Assembly: GCF_014873765.1 (NCBI RefSeq)
Contig: NZ_JADBGG010000013.1
Coordinates: forward strand, 1 to 64,000
Direction: 5' to 3'
Source of the DNA: Desulfomicrobium macestii
GTDB taxonomy: Bacteria > Desulfobacterota > Desulfovibrionia > Desulfovibrionales > Desulfomicrobiaceae
DNA: 64,000 nt
Positions 8,584 through 17,903 of the stretch are shown here, piece by piece; the stretch's first letter is position 1; each line of letters begins with the position of its first letter. Position numbers and translations under genes: made by a program. The notes under the pieces were generated by a model. That model was not told where the DNA came from. It did no database searches and saw nothing but the letters and a program-made list of their open reading frames with translations.

Positions 8584-9408
8584 ATGAGCAAGGCAAATTC
8601 ATTTCATGTTTCGGATGCGCCCGGGCTGGTCGATGCCCACTGCCACCTGCAGGACGGCTTTTTGCGTCACGCCCTGGAACCGGCCCTGATCCGGGCCCGA
8701 GCAGCCGGGGTGCGCATGATGTGCTGCAACGGCACCCACGAGGGGGATTGGGATTATGTGCTGGGGCTTGGCCGCAGCCATGCGGATATCTGCGTATCTT
8801 TGGGCCTTCACCCCTGGTACGTGGCCGAGCGCGGATCGGGCTGGCTTGCGCGGCTTGAAGGTCTGGTAGCGGACAACCCTGTCGGCGTCGGCGAAATCGG
8901 GCTGGACAACGCCCTGGAGGAACGCAATGACGCCGAACAGGAAGAAGTGTTTCTGGCCCAGATGGAACTGGCGGCGCGGTACGGAAGGCCCGTGACGGTG
9001 CATTGCCGCAAGGCTTTTGGCCGGTTGGCGGATCTGGTCGGAGAGATGCGGAGGCGCCCGCCATTCATGATGCTGCACGCTTATGCCGGGTCGCATGAGA
9101 TGGTTCCGGTTTTTGAAAAACTGGGTTTTCACATCTCCATTTGCGCTTCCATAACGAGGACGGCCAATCGCAAGGCGCGTACCGCCTGTGTAAGGGTTTC
9201 ACCAGAGCGCTTACTGGTGGAGTCCGACAGCCCGGCCATCGCTCCGGTCGGAGTTGATTTTGAGCGCAACGAACCGGCTTACCTGCCCATGGTGATTGAG
9301 GTTCTGGCGGAGTTACGGGGGGAGAGACCGGAGGAGGTGGCGGCACGGACGGCTGCCAATGCGCGGGAGTTTTTTCGGTGCTGCGAAAGTGATGGCGCGG
9401 TGAAGTAA
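8584..9408 (+). CDS. TatD family hydrolase (metal-dependent DNase)
   Basis: 274 residues from ATG 8584. Metal-binding and catalytic motifs of the TatD amidohydrolase fold are all visible: DAHCHLQ (17-23, H-x-H), GLHPWY, VGVGEIGLD, PVTVHCRKA, MLHAYAGS and LLVESDSP. These enzymes cut single-stranded or damaged DNA with 3'-5' polarity, and some act on D-aminoacyl-tRNA. The length is normal. An in-frame extension back to 8416 would overlap the small membrane gene on the other strand and lacks a ribosome-binding site, so the later start is preferred. A weak terminator follows. Confidence 0.85.
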   Translation: MSKANSFHVSDAPGLVDAHCHLQDGFLRHALEPALIRARAAGVRMMCCNGTHEGDWDYVLGLGRSHADICVSLGLHPWYVAERGSGWLARLEGLVADNPVGVGEIGLDNALEERNDAEQEEVFLAQMELAARYGRPVTVHCRKAFGRLADLVGEMRRRPPFMMLHAYAGSHEMVPVFEKLGFHISICASITRTANRKARTACVRVSPERLLVESDSPAIAPVGVDFERNEPAYLPMVIEVLAELRGERPEEVAARTAANAREFFRCCESDGAVK

Positions 9409-9417
9409 TGAAATGTT

Positions 9418-9446
9418 GGGGCAGGCCTGCGTGCCTGCCCTTCTTC
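9418..9446 (+). terminator. Probable terminator after tatD
   Basis: Stem GGGCAGGC/GCCTGCCC (9419-9426 and 9433-9440) followed by TTCTTC. The T tract is imperfect. Confidence 0.55.
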
Positions 9447-9553
9447 GCCCCATGCCGCCCAATATCCGGGTACCGCGCAGGGCGGCGATCCATCTTAAAC
9501 TGATATTTTTGAACACGAAGAGAGACGATGCAATCCGTTATGGAGGATGAACA

Positions 9554-10327
9554 ATGATGCGATTCGCCCGGACCATGCAGCTCATTGGCGAGGATGGCCT
9601 GGCCCGCCTGCAGGGGGGGACGGTGGCCGTGTTCGGGCTGGGGGCCGTGGGGTCCTATGTGGTGGAGGCTCTGGCTCGGGCCGGGGTGGGGAGCCTCGTT
9701 CTCTTTGACCACGATACCGTAGGGCTCTCCAACATCAATCGGCAACTCTTCGCCCTGCACTCGACCGTGGGCAGACACAAGGCGGATGTGGCTCGGGAGC
9801 GGGTGCTGGACATCAACCCGGACTGTCGTGTCGAGGCTAGGGTCCAGTTCGTGGACGGCGACAACGTGGCCGGGCTCATGGAGCCGCGCTTCGACGTGGT
9901 GGTGGACGCCATCGACGGCGTCAACTCCAAGGTCAACCTCATCGTGGCGGCGCGCGAGGCGGGCCTGCCCGTTGTGGTCAGCATGGGCGCGGCGGCCAAG
10001 CTGGATCCCTCCAAGATCCTGGCTGCGGATATTTCAAAATCCTTCATGTGCCCCCTGGCCCAGATAATCCGCAAGCGCCTGCGCCGTCGGGGCGTGACCA
10101 CGGGCGTGCGCTGCGTGTTCTCCACCGAGGCTGCGCTGAACAAGAACGCTCCGATTATCGACGAGGGGCTTGAACAGGGCGTCAGCGGCCGTCCGCGTGC
10201 GCCCATCGGGTCCATTTCGTACCTGACGGGCATGTTCGGGCTCTACGTGGCCAGTGAGGTCGTGCGCGTATTGCTTGGCGGATTCGAACCCGGCAAGGAC
10301 GCTGAAAACACGAAGGGGGAAGAATGA
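9554..10327 (+). CDS. tcdA: tRNA threonylcarbamoyladenosine dehydratase TcdA (ThiF/E1-like)
   Basis: 257 residues of the E1-like superfamily. The nucleotide-binding loop FGLGAVGSYVVEALARAGV (about 27-45) and the following DHDTVGLSNINRQLFAL are typical. The SMGAAAKLDPSKI and GVRCVFSTE segments distinguish TcdA/CsdL from ThiF and MoeB. The enzyme activates t6A37 in tRNA with ATP to form cyclic t6A. The start ATG (9554, or the next codon) is preceded by GGAGG. The stop overlaps the next start by 4 nt (ATGA), so the two genes are probably translationally coupled. Confidence 0.9.
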   Translation: MMRFARTMQLIGEDGLARLQGGTVAVFGLGAVGSYVVEALARAGVGSLVLFDHDTVGLSNINRQLFALHSTVGRHKADVARERVLDINPDCRVEARVQFVDGDNVAGLMEPRFDVVVDAIDGVNSKVNLIVAAREAGLPVVVSMGAAAKLDPSKILAADISKSFMCPLAQIIRKRLRRRGVTTGVRCVFSTEAALNKNAPIIDEGLEQGVSGRPRAPIGSISYLTGMFGLYVASEVVRVLLGGFEPGKDAENTKGEE

Positions 10328-10860
10328 GGATTCGTCTGGCTCTGCTGTGCATGATGGTGTTGCTCTTTTCCTGTTCCTCCAACCAGGATTGGCGCACGGC
10401 CAGCCGCGAACCTGCCGGGATCGCCCCCGACCCGGCCCAAACCCCCGAGGCCGTGCTGCATGTCTACGGAGCCGACGCCTGGGGCTGGCGGGGCTGGTTC
10501 GCCATCCATACCTGGGTCGCGGCCAAACGCACCGGGGAAGATTCCTACACGGTCTACGACGTAGTCGGCTGGAGGGCGCACAGGGGCAACCCGGTCGTGG
10601 GCATTGCCAAGGACGCTCCCGACCGCCACTGGTACGGAGCCCCGCCCCGTCTGCTCGTGGAACACAGGGGGCCAGGTGTGGACGAGATGATCGAGGCCGT
10701 GGACCGCGCCGCCAGAAATTATCCGTGGCCTACGGAATACAAGGCCTTCCCCGGCCCCAACAGCAACACCTTCGTGGCCTGGATCGGCAGACAAGTCCCG
10801 GAACTGGGCCTGGACCTGCCTTTTTCCGCCATAGGCAGTGGGTACGCTGCTTCCAGGTGA
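10324..10860 (+). CDS. DUF3750 family lipoprotein
   Basis: 178 residues. The N-terminus is a lipoprotein signal (RLALLCMMVLLFSCSS, lipobox Cys about residue 17). The rest matches DUF3750: WGWRGWFAIHTWVAAK, VVGWRAHRGNPVVG, DRHWYGAPP, YPWPTEYKAFPGPNSNTF and LPFSAIG. The conserved His/Trp-rich and PGPNSNTF segments suggest an enzyme active site, but no function is known to me. The C-terminus ends soon after the AIG motif, perhaps slightly shorter than relatives. ATGA overlap with tcdA indicates an operon. Confidence 0.75.
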   Translation: MRIRLALLCMMVLLFSCSSNQDWRTASREPAGIAPDPAQTPEAVLHVYGADAWGWRGWFAIHTWVAAKRTGEDSYTVYDVVGWRAHRGNPVVGIAKDAPDRHWYGAPPRLLVEHRGPGVDEMIEAVDRAARNYPWPTEYKAFPGPNSNTFVAWIGRQVPELGLDLPFSAIGSGYAASR

Positions 10861-10949
10861 TCATTGGCTGGCGGGTGGCCGTATCAAGGATAGTTCTTCA
10901 AACTGCTCTTCTTTGCACCGAAACTGCTTCAACTCGGCAGGCTCAGGGG

Positions 10950-10986
10950 AAAAAAAAGACCCCGCGATCAAAAGATGCGCGGGGTC
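10950..10986 (-). terminator. Rho-independent terminator of wrbA
   Basis: Stem GACCCCGCG/CGCGGGGTC (10958-10966 and 10978-10986). The run of A at 10950-10957 becomes a U tract on the - strand. Confidence 0.85.
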
Positions 10987-11007
10987 GGTTCATGCCTGCA
11001 GCGGTTT

Positions 11008-11619
11008 TCAGCCCTTGAGCTTCAAGCCGATTTCGGCCAGGTGCCTGGCCTGGAAGCGTACTCCCTCAAGCTCGTTCTCCGAGGGCTGACGGGAGCCGTC
11101 GCCACCGGCGATGGTGCTGGCTCCGTAGGGTGAGCCGCCGGTGATCTCGTCAATGCGCATCTGACCCTGGAATGCATAGGGCAGACCGACCACCACCATG
11201 CCCTGATGCAGCAGATAGGTGTGAAAGGACAGGATCGTCGATTCCTGCCCGCCGTGCTGGGTCGCGCTGGACGCGAACACTCCGCCGGGCTTGCCGACCA
11301 GGGCACCCTTCATCCACAGCCCCCCGGTCGAGTCCAAAAATTGCCTCATCTGGGCGGTCATGTTGCCAAAGCGTGTCGGGGTGCCGAACAGCACTGCATC
11401 GGCTTCCGCCAATTCCTCGACCGTGACCACCGGCACATCGGCCTGTGCCTTGGCCGCTTCCAGCGCCCCCATTTTGGCCAGGATGTCATCGCTCAACGTT
11501 TCGCTCACGCGGCGCAGGGTCACCTCTACTCCCGGAATTTCAAGGGCCGCAGCAGCGGCTGCTTCTGCCATGGTGCGGATATGACCGTAGGCCGAATAAT
11601 AAATTATCAGCATTTTCAT
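11008..11619 (-). CDS. wrbA: NAD(P)H:quinone oxidoreductase WrbA (flavodoxin-like)
   Basis: 203 residues, normal for WrbA. FMN phosphate-binding loop [14 protein letters not shown] (7-20), the FMN ring region [16 protein letters not shown], and [13 protein letters not shown] are characteristic. WrbA reduces quinones by two electrons, avoiding semiquinone radicals, and is linked to oxidative stress; that fits an anaerobe exposed to air. Start follows GGAGAG on the - strand. A 23-bp inverted repeat sits 17 bp upstream of the start and four GATACG motifs lie further upstream, so the gene is probably regulated. Confidence 0.93.
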   Translation of the reverse strand: MKMLIIYYSAYGHIRTMAEAAAAAALEIPGVEVTLRRVSETLSDDILAKMGALEAAKAQADVPVVTVEELAEADAVLFGTPTRFGNMTAQMRQFLDSTGGLWMKGALVGKPGGVFASSATQHGGQESTILSFHTYLLHQGMVVVGLPYAFQGQMRIDEITGGSPYGASTIAGGDGSRQPSENELEGVRFQARHLAEIGLKLKG

Positions 11620-11635
11620 GATTACTCTCCATATG

Positions 11636-11658
11636 TTGTGACTAGGACTCAGTCACAA
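11636..11658. promoter_or_regulatory. Inverted-repeat operator candidate upstream of wrbA
   Basis: Perfect 8-bp arms TTGTGACT and AGTCACAA separated by 7 bp. The inner TGACT/AGTCA arms resemble operators of TetR-type repressors; the spacing (11 bp between TTGTGA and TCACAA) does not fit Rex or CRP. It lies 17 bp upstream of the wrbA start codon, where it would overlap the promoter or leader. Confidence 0.6.
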
Positions 11659-11699
11659 TGTTGATGGTTTTGATAGGCATTACTATTGGCGAATTTATT

Positions 11700-11788
11700 G
11701 ATACGAGTCAAGGGTACCGGCCGAAATGATACGAAAAGCCCTGCGCTTTTCGAGCCTTGATACGGGATTTTATGGCGCAAGGATACGA
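11700..11788. repeat. Cluster of four GATACG motifs upstream of wrbA
   Basis: GATACGA occurs at 11700, 11728 and 11782, and GATACGG at 11759, within 90 bp and all in the same orientation. An 8-bp hairpin CGAAAAGC/GCTTTTCG (11732-11752) is embedded and could be a weak terminator for the upstream - strand gene. The meaning of the repeats is unknown. Confidence 0.45.
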
Positions 11789-11844
11789 AAAATGAGGGCT
11801 GGAGGCAAAGAATGGGAGATTCGAGGCGGAAAATGTCGAAACGG

Positions 11845-12918
11845 TCAGATTTCGGCCAGCGTTCGCTCCCAAATCTTCTGTTGCGCCCGGGTCTGGGGCC
11901 AGGTCAGATTGTCCTCGAAGCCGTGGGGCCTGTCGGGGCGGACTGAAATGATGCGTTCCGCGCCGTGGCGCTCGATGGAAACTTCCACGGCATCACCGTG
12001 CATTCTGGCCTTGGGGGAAAAGGATGCCAGGCAGGCCGCCGCTTCGGCCAGGATCTCATCGGTCCAGTTCAGTCCGGGAATCGGGACGCCGACGGCGCTG
12101 GGCCCGGGGAAGCTTTTGAGTTCGAAGACGTACTGCTCGGGGCTGACCAGCTTCAGGAGTTTCTGGTTATCCCTGTAGTCCCGGCCCATGACCATCCAGT
12201 GGCCGGTGACCGTGTCGGCTTCCCTGCGCCAGAGTTGGCGTCCGACGTTGGCCAGATCGAAATACGGGGCGAGGGGTTTTGGGAATGTGCGCAGGATGGG
12301 CCAGTAGCGCCGGGCCGATTCCCGCTCTCCGAGGCGGCATCCACCTGCCTGGGTCGGAATCTTGGTCACGCCCAGTTCCTTGGCCAGGGCGTATTGTCCT
12401 TTGCGCCCGCGGCCGACCAGAGAGCGCAGCTTGGCGCGATCGATCAGCCCTGATTCCTCCATAGGCGTGACGGGAAGCAGGCCGGCGCTCAAGGGGCGCA
12501 GCAGCACTTCGCGGACATCGGCGTCGTTGCGGATGATGTTCAGGGTGTCGGCGCGTTGCGACATGGGGCGCTGTCCGAGAACCTCGCCGGAGATTATGTA
12601 TGATGCCTCGTAGACCGGCAGCAGCTTTTTGGCCCGGCGTAGCATCAGGATCTTGCAGTCCACACAGGGGTTCAGGACCTTGCCGAAGCCGTGGGGGGGG
12701 AACGCGGCCATGAGGTCCACGAACTCCTGACCCACGTCGATGGTCGTGATGGGGATGCCGTATTCCCGTTCCCATTCGGGCACCTGCTCCGGCTTGCCGA
12801 AAAAAGGGCTGACGAAATGCAGCCCCAGAACCTTGTGTCCGAGGCTTTGCATCAGCTTGCTGGCCAGGATGCTGTCCAGGCCGCCGGAGAAAAGGGAGAG
12901 CGCGTCAAAGGTGTTCAT
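11845..12918 (-). CDS. ThiI/MnmA-like PP-loop ATPase, probable tRNA thiolation enzyme
   Basis: 357 residues. The N-terminal PP-loop is SGGLDS (11-16), which binds ATP for adenylation of the substrate. Two cysteines in NPCVDCKILMLRRAK (about 84-98) and CRLGE further on resemble the sulfur-handling cysteines of ThiI and MnmA-like enzymes. The C-terminal third resembles an RNA-binding domain. The likely reaction is ATP-dependent thiolation of a tRNA uridine, but the exact nucleotide (s4U8 or s2U34) cannot be decided from sequence. The ATG at 12918 is chosen because the PP-loop then starts at the usual distance; a longer reading frame to 12969 has no ribosome-binding site. Confidence 0.7.
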   Translation of the reverse strand: MNTFDALSLFSGGLDSILASKLMQSLGHKVLGLHFVSPFFGKPEQVPEWEREYGIPITTIDVGQEFVDLMAAFPPHGFGKVLNPCVDCKILMLRRAKKLLPVYEASYIISGEVLGQRPMSQRADTLNIIRNDADVREVLLRPLSAGLLPVTPMEESGLIDRAKLRSLVGRGRKGQYALAKELGVTKIPTQAGGCRLGERESARRYWPILRTFPKPLAPYFDLANVGRQLWRREADTVTGHWMVMGRDYRDNQKLLKLVSPEQYVFELKSFPGPSAVGVPIPGLNWTDEILAEAAACLASFSPKARMHGDAVEVSIERHGAERIISVRPDRPHGFEDNLTWPQTRAQQKIWERTLAEI

Positions 12919-12996
12919 GACCCGTGCTGCTAGCCAAAGCCCGGGGGCGGCGCAAGGATGAAAATACATACGTGCCCCCCATTTTCACGCACTGCG

Positions 12997-13018
12997 CGGG
13001 AATTGTACGAATTTCCCG
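12997..13018. promoter_or_regulatory. Near-palindrome upstream of recA, possible operator
   Basis: Arms CGGGAATT and AATTTCCCG around GTACG, about 90 bp before the recA start. It could be an SOS-type operator, but it does not match the LexA boxes I know well, so only the symmetry is claimed. Confidence 0.35.
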
Positions 13019-13108
13019 GCGACCTGAATAATTGTCTTCCAAAACCATATTTGCTACGAATCACTGCTTGTCCGTTTTTCGGAAACCCCAACTTTCATGG
13101 AGCTGCTC

Positions 13109-14167
13109 ATGGCCCGACCAAAAAACGTTTCTCCCGAAGATGCCCGCCGCGAAGCGCTGGAAACCGCGCTGGCAACAATCGAGCGCCGCTACGGCCTGGG
13201 CTCGGTCATGCGTCTTTCCGATACATCCCATCAGGTGGTCCCGGTCATTCCCACGGGCTCCATCGGTCTTGATCTGGCGCTGGGCGTGGGCGGCATTCCG
13301 CGCGGCAGGGTTACCGAAATTTTCGGGCCTGAATCCTCCGGTAAAACCACCCAGGCCCTGCACATCATCGCCGAAGCCCAGAAGCGCGGCGGCGTGGCGG
13401 CCTTCATCGACGCCGAGCACGCCCTGGATATCAATTACGCCCGCAGGCTCGGGGTCAAGACCGAGGATCTGCTCATTTCACAGCCCGACTACGGCGAGCA
13501 GGCCCTGGAGATCGCGGACATGCTGGTCCGCTCCAGCGCCGTGGACGTGGTCGTGGTCGACTCCGTGGCCGCCCTCATCCCCCAGGCCGAACTGGAAGGG
13601 AGCATGGGCGAGACCCAGGTCGGCGGGCAGGCCCGGCTCATGTCTCATGCCATGCGCAAGCTGACCGGCACGATCCACAAGTCGCGCACATCCATCATCT
13701 TCATCAATCAGCTGCGCATGAAGATCGGCATGACCGGTTACGGCAGCCCCGAGACCACCACAGGCGGCAACGCGCTGAAGTTCTACGCTTCCGTGCGTCT
13801 GGACCTGCGCCGCATCCAGACCCTCAAGGACAAGGAAGAGTCCTACGGCAACCGGGTGCGGGTCAAGGTCGTCAAGAACAAGATGGCTCCGCCCTTCCGC
13901 GAAGCCGAGTACGACGTGCTTTTCGGCACCGGCATCTCGCGTGTCGGAGAACTGCTCGACCTTGGCGTCGAGCAGGGCATCGTCGACAAGAGCGGCGCCT
14001 GGTACGCCTTTGGTTCGGAACGGCTGGGCCAGGGCAAGGAGAATGTCCGCGCCTTTTTGCAGGACAACGACGATTTGCGCATGCAGATCGAACGCGCCCT
14101 GCTCGAACACCTGGGCATGCCCGTTCCGGAGCAGGAAGCGCCGGTTGAGCTTGCGCCCGTCGAATAG
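13109..14167 (+). CDS. recA: Recombinase A
   Basis: 352 residues from ATG 13109, chosen because GGAGC lies at correct spacing; an ATG at 13097 is in frame 12 bases earlier but overlaps that site. Walker A GPESSGKT (73-80), the FIDAEHALD segment, Walker B-like [12 protein letters not shown], and loop L2 region [20 protein letters not shown] are all canonical. RecA forms filaments on single-stranded DNA, drives strand exchange and stimulates LexA self-cleavage. It is followed at 182 bp by alaS, an order common in this group. The Pro/Glu-rich acidic tail is usual. Confidence 0.97.
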   Translation: MARPKNVSPEDARREALETALATIERRYGLGSVMRLSDTSHQVVPVIPTGSIGLDLALGVGGIPRGRVTEIFGPESSGKTTQALHIIAEAQKRGGVAAFIDAEHALDINYARRLGVKTEDLLISQPDYGEQALEIADMLVRSSAVDVVVVDSVAALIPQAELEGSMGETQVGGQARLMSHAMRKLTGTIHKSRTSIIFINQLRMKIGMTGYGSPETTTGGNALKFYASVRLDLRRIQTLKDKEESYGNRVRVKVVKNKMAPPFREAEYDVLFGTGISRVGELLDLGVEQGIVDKSGAWYAFGSERLGQGKENVRAFLQDNDDLRMQIERALLEHLGMPVPEQEAPVELAPVE

Positions 14168-14211
14168 CTCTTTTCGGCTGAATTTTTCGTTGAACGTAAA
14201 GTGAAAAGCAT

Positions 14212-14237
14212 GGATTTCCGCCTTCGCGGGGATGACG
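14212..14237. repeat. Dispersed palindromic intergenic repeat, copy A
   Basis: A hairpin-forming unit built around CCGCCTTCGCGGGGATGA, also found at 21193-21216, 21280-21308 and, degenerate, at 44223-44247. Here it lies between recA and alaS. Confidence 0.6.
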
Positions 14238-14349
14238 ACAAACTGCCGCGTCAGGGATGCGTCATTTCCGTCAAGGCTTGAGTCTGTGCCTTTTTTTATA
14301 AATATCTAGGCCCTGCAAGGAACAGGCAGGGTGAAACGAGGTGGATAAA

Positions 14350-16989
14350 GTGATCAGTGCCGGCGAAATTCGCAAACGGTTTTTGGAATATTTCCGGGAG
14401 CACGGACACAGCGTGCAGCCCAGCTCATCCCTGGTGCCCCAGGACGACCCGACCCTTCTGTTCACCAACGCGGGCATGGTCCAATTCAAGAAAATCTTCC
14501 TGGGCCAGGAAAAGCGCGACTACACAAGGGCGGCCACATCCCAGAAATGTCTGCGTGTCGGCGGCAAGCACAACGATCTTGAAAACGTGGGACGCACTGC
14601 GCGCCACCACACCTTTTTCGAGATGCTCGGCAATTTTTCCTTTGGCGATTATTTCAAGGAAGACGCCATCCGTCTGGCCTGGAATTTCGTGACCGTGGAG
14701 CTGGGCCTCGATAAGGAAAAGCTCTTTGTGTCCATCTTCCGCGATGACGACGAAGCAGGAGAGCTGTGGCGCAAGGTGGCCGGCGTGCCTGCGGAGCGCA
14801 TCTTCCGCCTGGGCGAGAAGGACAATTTCTGGGCCATGGGCGACACCGGCCCCTGCGGCCCGTGTTCCGAAATCTATGTGGACCAGGGTGCGGACATGGC
14901 CTGCGGCCCGGACTGCGGCATCGGCAAGTGCGACTGCGACAGGTACCTTGAAATCTGGAACCTGGTCTTCATGCAGTTCAATCGTTCCGAGGACGGAACT
15001 CTGACCCCCCTTCCCAAGCCCAGCATCGACACGGGCATGGGTCTTGAGCGCATCACGGCCGTTTGTCAGGGCAAGCGCTCCAACTTCGACACCGACCTTT
15101 TCCAGGGCCTCATCCAGACCATGGCCAAAAAGGCAGGCGTGGCCTACCATCAGGGCGAGGACTCGGACACGGCGCTGCGCGTCATCGCCGACCACAGCCG
15201 TTCCATCGCCTTTCTGCTGGCCGACGGCATGCTGCCATCCAATGAAGGGCGCGGCTACGTGCTGCGCCGTCTGATCCGTCGCGCCTATCGTTTTGGCAAG
15301 CTGCTTGGTTTTGACGAGCCCTTTCTGTGCGACACCGCTGATCAGGTCGTGAGCGAGATGGGCGGCACTTTTCCGGAGCTCGTCGCCAGCAGGGAGTTCA
15401 TGGTCCGCGTCGTGCGCCAGGAAGAAGAGCGTTTCGGCGAAACCCTGGACAAGGGCCTGCGCATTCTGGAGGACGAGATGGCCGGCCTCAAGGCTGACGG
15501 CCTTTCGACCATCAGCGGCGAGACGGCTTTCAAGCTCTATGACACCTACGGTTTCCCGCTCGATATCGTCAACGATATCGCTGAAAAGCAGGGTTTCAGC
15601 GTGGATGAAGCCGGTTTTCGCGAGCACATGGCCGTGCAGAAAAAGAAATCCAAGCAGGCTTGGGCGGGTTCCGGCGACAAGGGATTGGCCGGACAGTTCG
15701 CATCCCTCACGGGAGCGGGGCTGGAGTCGGAATTCATCGGCTACGACTGCCTGGCCGCGACCAGCCGCATTGTCGCATTGCTTGACGCCGAGGGGCAGCC
15801 GGTCGAGCGTTTGAATTCAGGCACGGGCTTCATGGTCACCTTGAAGACTCCTTTCTACGGCGAGTCGGGCGGACAGATGGGAGACACCGGCCGCGTGCAG
15901 GCGCCCACGGGCAGTGCCAGGGTCCTGGACACCCTGAAGCCCGCTGCCGGACTCATCGTGCACAAGATCGAAGTCGGAGGCGGAGAGATTCTGGCCGACC
16001 AGGAAGTGGAACTTTTTGTCGAGGAGGGCGAGCGTATCGCCACGGCGCGCAACCACTCCGCCACTCACCTGCTGCACGCGGCCCTGCGCCGGGTGCTGGG
16101 CGAACATGTCAAGCAGGCCGGGTCCCTGGTCGGGCCTTCACGGCTTCGCTTCGACTTTACGCACATAAGCGGCCTTTCTGCGGAAGAACTGCAAAAGGTC
16201 GAGGACGAGGTCAACCGGGCCATCCTGGCCGATGCGCCCATCGTCACCCAGGTCATGTCCTATGATGCGGCCGTGCAGCAGAAGCAGGCCATGGCCCTTT
16301 TCGGGGAAAAATACGAGGCCGACGTGCGCGTGGTCGAGATGGCGGGCGAATCCGTTGAACTCTGCGGCGGAACCCATTTGTCCTCCACGGGGCAGGCCGG
16401 AACGTTCGTCATTCTTTCCGAGGCGGGCATCGCCGCGGGCGTGCGCCGCATCGAGGCCCTGACCGGCTGGGACGCCCTGCGTCACTGGCAGGCGCAGCGC
16501 GAGGAAGTGCGCTCGGCGGCAGCCGCGCTCAAGGCCGCGCCTCATGAGCTGGGCAAGAAGATCATCGCCCTGCAGGATCAGTCCAAGGCGCTGGCCCGCG
16601 AGCTGCAAACCCTGCAGGCCAAAGTCATGTCCGAGAGCGGCAAGGATCTGGCCTCGGAGGCCAAGGACATCGCCGGAATGAAGGTGCTGGCCAGAAAGAT
16701 CGACGCACCGGACATGAACGCACTCAGGAATCTCATGGACGATCTGCGCTCCAAGCTCTCAAGCGGCATCATCGCCCTGGCCGCCGAGATCGACGGCAAG
16801 GCCATGCTCGTGCTCGCGGTCAGCAAGGATCTGCACGGGCGCTACACGGCCCCGGCGCTCATCAAGGAAGTCTCGGGGGAGATCAAGGGCGGCGGCGGCG
16901 GCCGGCCCGACCTGGCTCAGGCCGGAGGCTCGGAGCCAGAGGGCATAGACCGGGCGCTGGCGAAGCTGGAAGCCTTCCTCGCCAAGTAA
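14350..16989 (+). CDS. alaS: Alanine--tRNA ligase
   Basis: 879 residues from GTG 14350, preferred over GTG 14341 because GAGGTGG lies 7 nt upstream and family members begin at the ISA-EIRKRF segment. Class II catalytic core is at the N-terminus ([39 protein letters not shown]), then the editing domain with zinc ligands [11 protein letters not shown] and [12 protein letters not shown], then the C-Ala domain with the [14 protein letters not shown] glycine-rich stretch. It charges tRNA-Ala and hydrolyses mischarged seryl and glycyl products. Full length, no defects seen. Confidence 0.97.
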   Translation: MISAGEIRKRFLEYFREHGHSVQPSSSLVPQDDPTLLFTNAGMVQFKKIFLGQEKRDYTRAATSQKCLRVGGKHNDLENVGRTARHHTFFEMLGNFSFGDYFKEDAIRLAWNFVTVELGLDKEKLFVSIFRDDDEAGELWRKVAGVPAERIFRLGEKDNFWAMGDTGPCGPCSEIYVDQGADMACGPDCGIGKCDCDRYLEIWNLVFMQFNRSEDGTLTPLPKPSIDTGMGLERITAVCQGKRSNFDTDLFQGLIQTMAKKAGVAYHQGEDSDTALRVIADHSRSIAFLLADGMLPSNEGRGYVLRRLIRRAYRFGKLLGFDEPFLCDTADQVVSEMGGTFPELVASREFMVRVVRQEEERFGETLDKGLRILEDEMAGLKADGLSTISGETAFKLYDTYGFPLDIVNDIAEKQGFSVDEAGFREHMAVQKKKSKQAWAGSGDKGLAGQFASLTGAGLESEFIGYDCLAATSRIVALLDAEGQPVERLNSGTGFMVTLKTPFYGESGGQMGDTGRVQAPTGSARVLDTLKPAAGLIVHKIEVGGGEILADQEVELFVEEGERIATARNHSATHLLHAALRRVLGEHVKQAGSLVGPSRLRFDFTHISGLSAEELQKVEDEVNRAILADAPIVTQVMSYDAAVQQKQAMALFGEKYEADVRVVEMAGESVELCGGTHLSSTGQAGTFVILSEAGIAAGVRRIEALTGWDALRHWQAQREEVRSAAAALKAAPHELGKKIIALQDQSKALARELQTLQAKVMSESGKDLASEAKDIAGMKVLARKIDAPDMNALRNLMDDLRSKLSSGIIALAAEIDGKAMLVLAVSKDLHGRYTAPALIKEVSGEIKGGGGGRPDLAQAGGSEPEGIDRALAKLEAFLAK

Positions 16990-16996
16990 AAGCAAG

Positions 16997-17026
16997 GAGC
17001 CGCCGAACATGGCGGCTCTTTTTTTT
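16997..17026 (+). terminator. Rho-independent terminator of alaS
   Basis: Stem GAGCCGCC/GGCGGCTC (16997-17004, 17011-17018) with loop GAACAT and eight T. Confidence 0.93.
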
Positions 17027-17130
17027 AGGCAAGCCCGGGGGCGCGAATTTGCCTCGCGGACGCATCGAAGCGCCCCGCGTGGCGGGATTTGTCAGTTTTT
17101 AGAATGCATTGCCGGGTGCGGTCCGAAGGA

Positions 17131-17496
17131 CTACACCGTCACGCTGATCATGGAATTGACGGTGCGGGTCTGAAAGGCTTGTTGGCTGTAGGCTCCTGCG
17201 CGGAGGCGCTGCAGGTTCGCGTTTTGGGAATAGTCTCCGGCGGGTCTGTACGGGGAAACGTGCTGGGTCAGATACTGTAGTTCCAGTTCCTGCGCGAAAT
17301 CCTTGAGGATTTTTGGCGCGGGTTCGTCCAGGGAGATGTTTTGGGTGCTCAGGCTTACGCCGAGCTTGCCGAGCTGCACGGCAACGGTGCGGGTGGATAC
17401 CTTCGCCATGAGCATTTCCCGCGACTGCCCGCCATTCCACTTCGCGTCGGAGCCAAGGCTCTGACTGGAATATGAATTTAGGGGATCGACGGTCAT
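17131..17496 (-). CDS. Hypothetical protein, 121 residues
   Basis: The start at 17496 is supported by AGGAAGGAC on the - strand just upstream. The protein is soluble-looking, with no signal peptide, membrane segment or cysteine motif. It is Gln/Ser/Tyr-rich near its ends (SYSSQSLGSD; AGAYSQQAFQTRTVNSMISV) with a central amphipathic helix (KILKDFAQELELQYL). I do not recognise the family. The sequence style (tail ending in TVNSMISVTV, low-complexity N-terminus) is loosely like small flagellar or secreted proteins, but no such genes are nearby and I assign no function. Confidence 0.6.
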   Translation of the reverse strand: MTVDPLNSYSSQSLGSDAKWNGGQSREMLMAKVSTRTVAVQLGKLGVSLSTQNISLDEPAPKILKDFAQELELQYLTQHVSPYRPAGDYSQNANLQRLRAGAYSQQAFQTRTVNSMISVTV

Positions 17497-17903
17497 GGGG
17501 AAGTCCTTCCTGCACGGGATTTTAGTACTGCTTACGATTGCCGGGGGATTTTGACAAGCACGAGAAAAATGCCGCCTTCCCGGCAACTTGCATGGCAAGC
17601 TGTGCGGCTTGAAGCATGCGGAGTCCGGGAGCGTACGCTACCTGGGGCAGATATCGCCGTCTTTGAGGACGTCATCAACGCGTCTTCGGGCAAAGGCGCA
17701 TAAGCCCTTTGCCATGGGGCGTGGGTGCCACGGCCCCGGAAATCGCGCGAAGGCCGGGACTTCTCCAGCTTGTCACTTTCGTATTCTCCCGATACACAAC
17801 CGGTTCCGGGTATTCGCTCGGAACCGGTTGCTTGCGCCTTTGCGCACCGTGAATCCGTTACCGTTTTTCCGTTGCCGTCGACAGGCAAATTTTAGGATAT
17901 GTT
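17497..17903. other. Intergenic region between divergent genes, with a 12-bp inverted repeat
   Basis: About 400 bp with no supported gene. It must hold promoters for both the small hypothetical gene (- strand; TTGACA near 17551-17556 on the + strand is not in the useful orientation) and the PSP1 gene (+ strand). The only strong structure is the inverted repeat at 17797-17830, listed separately. Confidence 0.4.
17797..17830. promoter_or_regulatory. Perfect 12-bp inverted repeat upstream of the PSP1 gene
   Basis: Arms CAACCGGTTCCG and CGGAACCGGTTG separated by 10 bp (17809-17818). Each arm itself contains the palindrome AACCGGTT. It ends 73 bp before the PSP1 start. No T tract follows, so it looks more like a double operator or leader hairpin than a terminator. 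Confidence 0.55.

Noticed and set aside
11636-11658. Rex or CRP site before wrbA
   Set aside because: TTGTGA and TCACAA half-sites are present but spaced 11 bp, not 6.
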